This document shows positions 60,490 to 64,000 of a DNA stretch of 64,000 bases, in pieces. This stretch comes from JAICMB01 sp963838885. Lineage in GTDB: Bacteria; Acidobacteriota; Terriglobia; Bryobacterales; Bryobacteraceae. A program made the position numbers and the translations under genes. The stretch lies in contig CAWITB010000039.1 of the NCBI GenBank assembly GCA_963838885.1, positions 186,001 through 250,000 on the forward strand, given 5' to 3'. The number at the start of each line of letters is the position of its first letter. The stretch's first letter is position 1. Under the pieces are notes generated by a model that was not told the DNA's origin, did not search any database, and was given only the letters and a program-made list of their open reading frames with translations.

Positions 60490-60673
60490 GCATTCGACCG
60501 CGTTTTACGAGGTCCGCTTTGACCTTTTCGAGCGGTATTCCCTTTCCCTTGCGGCGCGATTCCGAAATCAGCCCGTCCCAAAAATCCTCTAACACCGAGC
60601 CGTATTTTTTCAAATCGATCTGAACGGCGACCTTGCGGCCCTTCTCATCGGTGACAAACTGGATTCCGCTCAT
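60482..60673 (-). CDS. Antitoxin partner of the RelE-like toxin
   Basis: 63 residues from ATG 60673, with AAGGA about 10 nt upstream. Short and charged: MSGIQFVTDEKGRKVAVQID, LKKYGSVLEDFWDGLISESR. The DEKGRKVAVQIDLKKY segment is typical of small antitoxins that precede RelE/ParE toxins in acidobacteria and cyanobacteria. Its stop overlaps the toxin start, the classic antitoxin-first order. A longer upstream frame is not supported. Confidence 0.72.
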   Translation of the reverse strand: MSGIQFVTDEKGRKVAVQIDLKKYGSVLEDFWDGLISESRRKGKGIPLEKVKADLVKRGRMRE

Positions 60674-60939
60674 GGCTTTATTGTCCTTCAGATAGCGGGA
60701 TCGGCGCAGTGTACATGAACTCCGCTGATCACGGGCAGGCGGCTTCTTGGGGCGTGTTGTTGGCGACGAGACTGGTAAACTCCGCGTCTCGAAACTGGTC
60801 CATCTGGAGACTGAAACCGGGCCCGCGCAAATCAAGACTTGCAAGTGCTAGACTCTGTCTCGAAATGAATTGGGGACTGAGTGTCTGAATTGCACCTGCC
60901 CGCTAAAAAGACCCCAATGCTGTGGCTCGAATATGCGCG

Positions 60940-61137
60940 TTATGCGAGCGACAGCGTACTCGCGATCCGGGAAAAGACGCTGTTAATGGCGGGCATTAGC
61001 GCCGGCGGCAAGATTGCCGCCACGATCACGGCGACCGCGGCCACCAGCAGCGCGTATTCAATCATGTCCTGGCCCTCTTCGTTCTTGCGCAGCGATTGGA
61101 GCAGCTTGATCGCGACGTGATCTGCGTTGGTCCTCAT
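60940..61137 (-). CDS. Flp/Fap-type IVb pilin, orphan
   Basis: 65 residues from ATG 61137. The type IVb prepilin signature is RKNEEGQDMIEYALLVAAVA: cleavage after Gly, Glu at +5 and Tyr at +6, then one hydrophobic helix and a short tail (PAINSVFSRIASTLSLA). Flp pilins are processed by a TadV/CpaA peptidase and assembled by Tad proteins, none of which is in the window. It lies downstream of serS on the same strand. Confidence 0.88.
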   Translation of the reverse strand: MRTNADHVAIKLLQSLRKNEEGQDMIEYALLVAAVAVIVAAILPPALMPAINSVFSRIASTLSLA

Positions 61138-61204
61138 GTAATCTATGATGGCGGATGCCGCGTGCGCGGACAACCTTACATAAGCCGTAGAAGGAGCTAT
61201 TTGA

Positions 61205-61259
61205 AAACCTAGGACTCTTACCGTGGCCCGATCTAGGGATCAGCGCTATGCCTAGGTTT
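61205..61259. repeat. Inverted repeat AAACCTAGG / CCTAGGTTT between serS and the pilin gene
   Basis: Perfect 9-bp inverted repeat with arms at 61205-61213 and 61251-61259, separated by 37 bp. It may be a terminator for serS or an operator for the pilin gene. Confidence 0.35.
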
Positions 61260-61266
61260 CAGGCCT

Positions 61267-62547
61267 TCACAATTCTTCCCGCCGCGCGATCCTGTCCGTT
61301 CCGAGATAGGACTGCAAAGCTTCGGGTACCACAACGCTGCCGTCTTTTTGCTGGTAATTCTCGACGATGGCGACCCAGGTGCGTCCCACCGCCAGACCGC
61401 TGCCGTTCAGCGTGTGAACGAACTCGGCCTTCCCTTTTCCGCTGCGCATCTTGATGGAGGCGCGGCGGGCCTGGAAGCTCTCGAAATTTGAACAGGAAGA
61501 GATCTCTTTGTACTCGTTGAGTCCGGGAAGCCAGACCTCTATATCGTACGTCTTGGCCGACGAGAAACCCATGTCGCCGGTACACAAGACCACCGTCCGG
61601 AACGGCAGGCCCAGACGCTTCAAGATGTCTTCGGCATCGGCGGTGAGTTTTTCAAGCTGCTCGTAGCTATCGTCGGGCGGCGAAAATTTGACCAGCTCGA
61701 CCTTCTGAAACTGATGCTGGCGAATGATGCCGCGGACATCACGGCCGTGCGAGCCGGCTTCGCTGCGGAAGCATGGCGTATAAGCGCACAGAGAGATGGG
61801 CAGCCGAGCGGCGTCCAGCGTCTCCTCACGAAAGAGATTCGTGACCGGCACCTCGGCCGTGGGCGCGAGCCAGAAATCGGTTGCTTCGACGCGGAAGAGA
61901 TCTTGGGCGAACTTCGGCAAATTTCCGGTTCCGTACAGCGAATCCGAGTTGATCAGAAACGGCGGCAGCACTTCGGTGTAGCCGTGCTCGCGCGTGTGGA
62001 CGTCGAGCATGAAGTTGATAAGCGCCCGCTCGAGGCGCGCGCCGAGGCCCCAATAGACGGCAAACCGCGCGCCCGTCACTTTGGCCGCTCGCGGCAGGTC
62101 GAGGATGCGCAGGTCCGGCCCAAGGTCCCAGTGCGGCTTCGGCTCGAAATCGAAGCTGCGCGGTTGACCCCAGCGCCGAATCTCGACGTTTTCGTCCGAC
62201 GATTTGCCGGCCGGCACGGTCGCGTCCGGCAGGTTCGGAATACCGGCCAGCAGCGCGCGGAACTTCTCGTCGAGCGATTTGACCAGCTCGTCTAATTCCG
62301 CCATGCGGTCGCCCATGTCGCGCACTCGCTGTTGCAGTTCCGCCGTTTCCACCCCCTCGCGGCGCAGCTTGCTGATTTCCGCGCTCTGCGAATTGCGTTG
62401 CGCGCGGAGCTGTTCGGCCTCCGTGACGGCTTGGCGGCGCTCGCCGTCGAGCTGCCGGAACTCGGCGATATCCAATGTGAAGCCGCGCTCGGCCAGACGC
62501 GCGGCGATGGAATCCAGGTTGGACCGGAAGAACGCGAGATCGTACAT
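61267..62547 (-). CDS. serS: Seryl-tRNA synthetase
   Basis: 426 residues, normal length. The N-terminal coiled-coil arm (about residues 30-100, RQAVTEAEQLRAQRNSQSAE) precedes the class II catalytic domain. Motif 2 is CFRSEAGSHGRDVRGIIRQH and motif 3 includes NGSGLAVGRTWVAIVENYQQ; TAEVPVTNLFREE binds serine. Charges tRNA-Ser. The start ATG shares one base with the TAA of the citrate synthase gene (TAATG). Confidence 0.98.
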   Translation of the reverse strand: MYDLAFFRSNLDSIAARLAERGFTLDIAEFRQLDGERRQAVTEAEQLRAQRNSQSAEISKLRREGVETAELQQRVRDMGDRMAELDELVKSLDEKFRALLAGIPNLPDATVPAGKSSDENVEIRRWGQPRSFDFEPKPHWDLGPDLRILDLPRAAKVTGARFAVYWGLGARLERALINFMLDVHTREHGYTEVLPPFLINSDSLYGTGNLPKFAQDLFRVEATDFWLAPTAEVPVTNLFREETLDAARLPISLCAYTPCFRSEAGSHGRDVRGIIRQHQFQKVELVKFSPPDDSYEQLEKLTADAEDILKRLGLPFRTVVLCTGDMGFSSAKTYDIEVWLPGLNEYKEISSCSNFESFQARRASIKMRSGKGKAEFVHTLNGSGLAVGRTWVAIVENYQQKDGSVVVPEALQSYLGTDRIARREEL

Positions 62548-63674
62548 TAACGGTCGGCGAGCGGGACCCAGCGCTGTCCCACGGGCTTTCCGATGTATTC
62601 GGCGCGGGGCCGGATCAGGCGATTATTGCGATACTGCTCGAGAATGTGCGCGGTCCAGCCCGACATGCGGCTCACGGCGAAAATCGGGGTGAAGATGTCG
62701 ATCGGAATGCCCAGAGAATAATACGTCGAAGCGGAGTAGAAATCGACGTTGGCGTTGAGGTGCTTCAACTCCTTCATGGTCTCCTCGATCTTTTTCGACG
62801 TGAGGTATAAATCGAGGTGGCCGGTGCGCTTGCCGAGCTCCTCCGACATTTGGCGCAAGTGCGTCGCGCGCGGATCCTCGGTGCGATAGACGCGGTGGCC
62901 GAATCCCGGGATTTTAATTTTGTTGGCGAGGCGATCGCGAATATGCTGCAACGCGGCCGATTCGCTGCCCGCCTCCAGCAGCATGCGGATGACGTCTTCA
63001 TTGGCGCCGCCATGCAGCGGGCCTTTCAATGCGCCGATCGCGGACGTCACGGCGGAATGAATATCGGAGAGCGTGGCGGCGGTGACGCGGGCCGCGAACG
63101 TGGAAGCGTTCAACTCATGGTCGGCGTGCAGGATGAGCGCGACATCGAAAACGCGCTCCATGACGTCGTCGGGCTTCTTGCCCGTGAGCGCGTACAGGAA
63201 ATTCGCCGCGAAGCCGAGCTTGGGATCCCCTTCGACGACCGCCTCGCCGCTGCGCAGGCGGTGGTAGGTGGTCACGATGGTCGCGGTTTGCGCCATCAGA
63301 TGATGCGCCTTTTGCAGACTGGCGTCCACGGAGTTGTTCGCGGCGAGAGGATCGTAAAGGCTTAGCATCGAAACGGCCGTGCGCAAGACGTCCATGGGCG
63401 CGGACTTCGGCGCGGATTTGAGAAAAGCCGTGACCTGCTCCGGAATGGGACGAAATTCGGCCAGGGCGGCCTTGAGCCGGTCCAGCTCGGCGCGCGTGGG
63501 CAGCTTGGCGTGCCACAGCAGATAGACGACCTCTTCAAATGTGGCGTTCTCCGCCAACGTATGAATGTCGAAACCCTGGTAGCTGAGAATACCGAGCTCG
63601 CCATCGATGTAGCAAATTTCCGATTGTGTGGCGACGACGCCTTCCAGCCCTGCTCCCGCGGTTGTTGTGGCCAT
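62547..63674 (-). CDS. gltA: Citrate synthase (type II-like, short form)
   Basis: 375 residues from ATG 63674, with AAGGAAG 7 nt upstream. Citrate synthase signatures: SYQGFDIHTLAENATFEEVV, catalytic His in LKGPLHGGANEDVIRMLLEA, His/Arg in IPGFGHRVYRTEDPRATHL, and Asp region VDFYSASTYYSLGIPIDIFT. Condenses oxaloacetate and acetyl-CoA in the TCA cycle. The short length and absence of the N-terminal domain fit the Gram-positive-type dimeric enzyme and also 2-methylcitrate synthases; citrate is more likely. Co-transcribed with serS. Confidence 0.95.
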   Translation of the reverse strand: MATTTAGAGLEGVVATQSEICYIDGELGILSYQGFDIHTLAENATFEEVVYLLWHAKLPTRAELDRLKAALAEFRPIPEQVTAFLKSAPKSAPMDVLRTAVSMLSLYDPLAANNSVDASLQKAHHLMAQTATIVTTYHRLRSGEAVVEGDPKLGFAANFLYALTGKKPDDVMERVFDVALILHADHELNASTFAARVTAATLSDIHSAVTSAIGALKGPLHGGANEDVIRMLLEAGSESAALQHIRDRLANKIKIPGFGHRVYRTEDPRATHLRQMSEELGKRTGHLDLYLTSKKIEETMKELKHLNANVDFYSASTYYSLGIPIDIFTPIFAVSRMSGWTAHILEQYRNNRLIRPRAEYIGKPVGQRWVPLADR

Positions 63675-64000
63675 GTTTGACTTCCTTTAACAAGATAGCG
63701 CAGCCGCTTTAGACTGTCGGATCAGTCCATGCGGGCGAGCGCGCGGATGCCGCCAAGCGAGCCGGCCGGCGCGAAGCGCTTGCGCGTTTGAATGCAGCCT
63801 GCTCTCGCCGCAGCGGAGGCGATGGCGCCGCAAATTTCTCCGGGCAACTCCGGACGGCCGAGGTCTTCCGCAATTGCGTGGCTTACGACGCAGCCCTCCC
63901 ATAAGCTGTCGAGCAGCTTTGCATCGCTTCGAGGGCCAGAGCAGTGATGCCGCCAAGCGAGCCGCCCGGAGGCTTCGCCCCTACGCGCGCTGGCGCAGAG
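63675..64000 (-). other. Region upstream of gltA with possible remnant of another gene
   Basis: A minus-strand frame ending at about 63725 reads LLDSLWEGCVVSHAIAEDLG, RPELPGEICGAIASAAARAG and FAPAGSLGGIRALARMD, which looks coding but which I do not recognise. A 20-bp segment coding GSLGGI occurs twice (about 63750 and 63947), so part of it may be a small duplicated sequence. The gltA promoter should lie at 63675-63720. Confidence 0.3.

Overview
The window looks like a GC-rich chromosomal segment of an Acidobacterium, probably of the Solibacter/Bryobacter type. This is inferred from family content: a peptidase S53 (pro-kumamolisin) protease with Ig-like repeats, a HTH-membrane-FG-GAP protein, PEP-CTERM proteins, a VWFA-related protein, secreted PIG-L and NHL proteins, many TTG/GTG starts, and a Ku protein. 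No rRNA, prophage, IS element or CRISPR array is present. One tRNA gene (tRNA-Gln, UUG) was found.

Layout. 0-10 kb: a PIG-L deacetylase cut by the left edge, a decayed XRE-type antitoxin, a frameshifted sigma-54 response regulator, a decayed alpha/beta hydrolase, a PAP2 phosphatase, tRNA-Gln, an SDR/DUF29 pair, a glutamine cyclotransferase lipoprotein, an RraA-like protein, and a convergent histidine kinase/LuxR regulator pair. 10.6-19.4 kb: an almost continuous tract of broken genes (three PEP-CTERM copies, an N-terminal-repeat secreted protein, a 3.9-kb S53 protease, a HTH-FG-GAP protein, an ankyrin remnant). 19.8-30 kb: an intact RND efflux operon (receiver-like protein, lipoprotein adaptor, permease, TolC-like channel), then an unusual 807-residue secreted protein and a second, nonsense-mutated TolC copy about 98.7% identical to the first over 1 kb.

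30-45 kb: methyltransferase, endonuclease III, a zinc-ribbon membrane protein, a DinB-aldo/keto reductase-tyrosine recombinase operon, a secreted protein/esterase pair, an acpP-fabF-etfB-etfA operon, a decayed ICMT gene, an ankyrin protein, and a HEAT/VWA-like protein ahead of an RsbW/RsbV partner-switching pair. 45-54 kb: a membrane TPR protein with a dGTPase-like HD protein, a Cys-rich protein/CbiX/ferredoxin reductase/membrane protein operon, a PfkB kinase diverging from an EamA transporter, a frameshifted Ku gene, a methyltransferase and an SMR-like protein. 54-64 kb: an epimerase/nucleotidyltransferase/GHMP kinase sugar-nucleotide operon, an NHL-repeat protein, an orphan sugar-binding lipoprotein, a RelBE-like pair with a broken toxin, an orphan Flp pilin, seryl-tRNA synthetase and citrate synthase.

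Three signals stand out. (1) About nine start codons lie exactly 6-7 nt after a TANNNT hexamer, as expected for leaderless transcripts, and this includes TTG and GTG starts and two divergent genes only 23 bp apart. (2) The Ku gene breaks at an A-AAA-AAC heptamer in the exact phase where a -1 slip restores the full protein. (3) Frameshifts are strongly clustered: many in 10.6-19.4 kb, none in the RND, fatty-acid/ETF and serS/gltA regions. Isolated single-base gains elsewhere may be sequencing errors.
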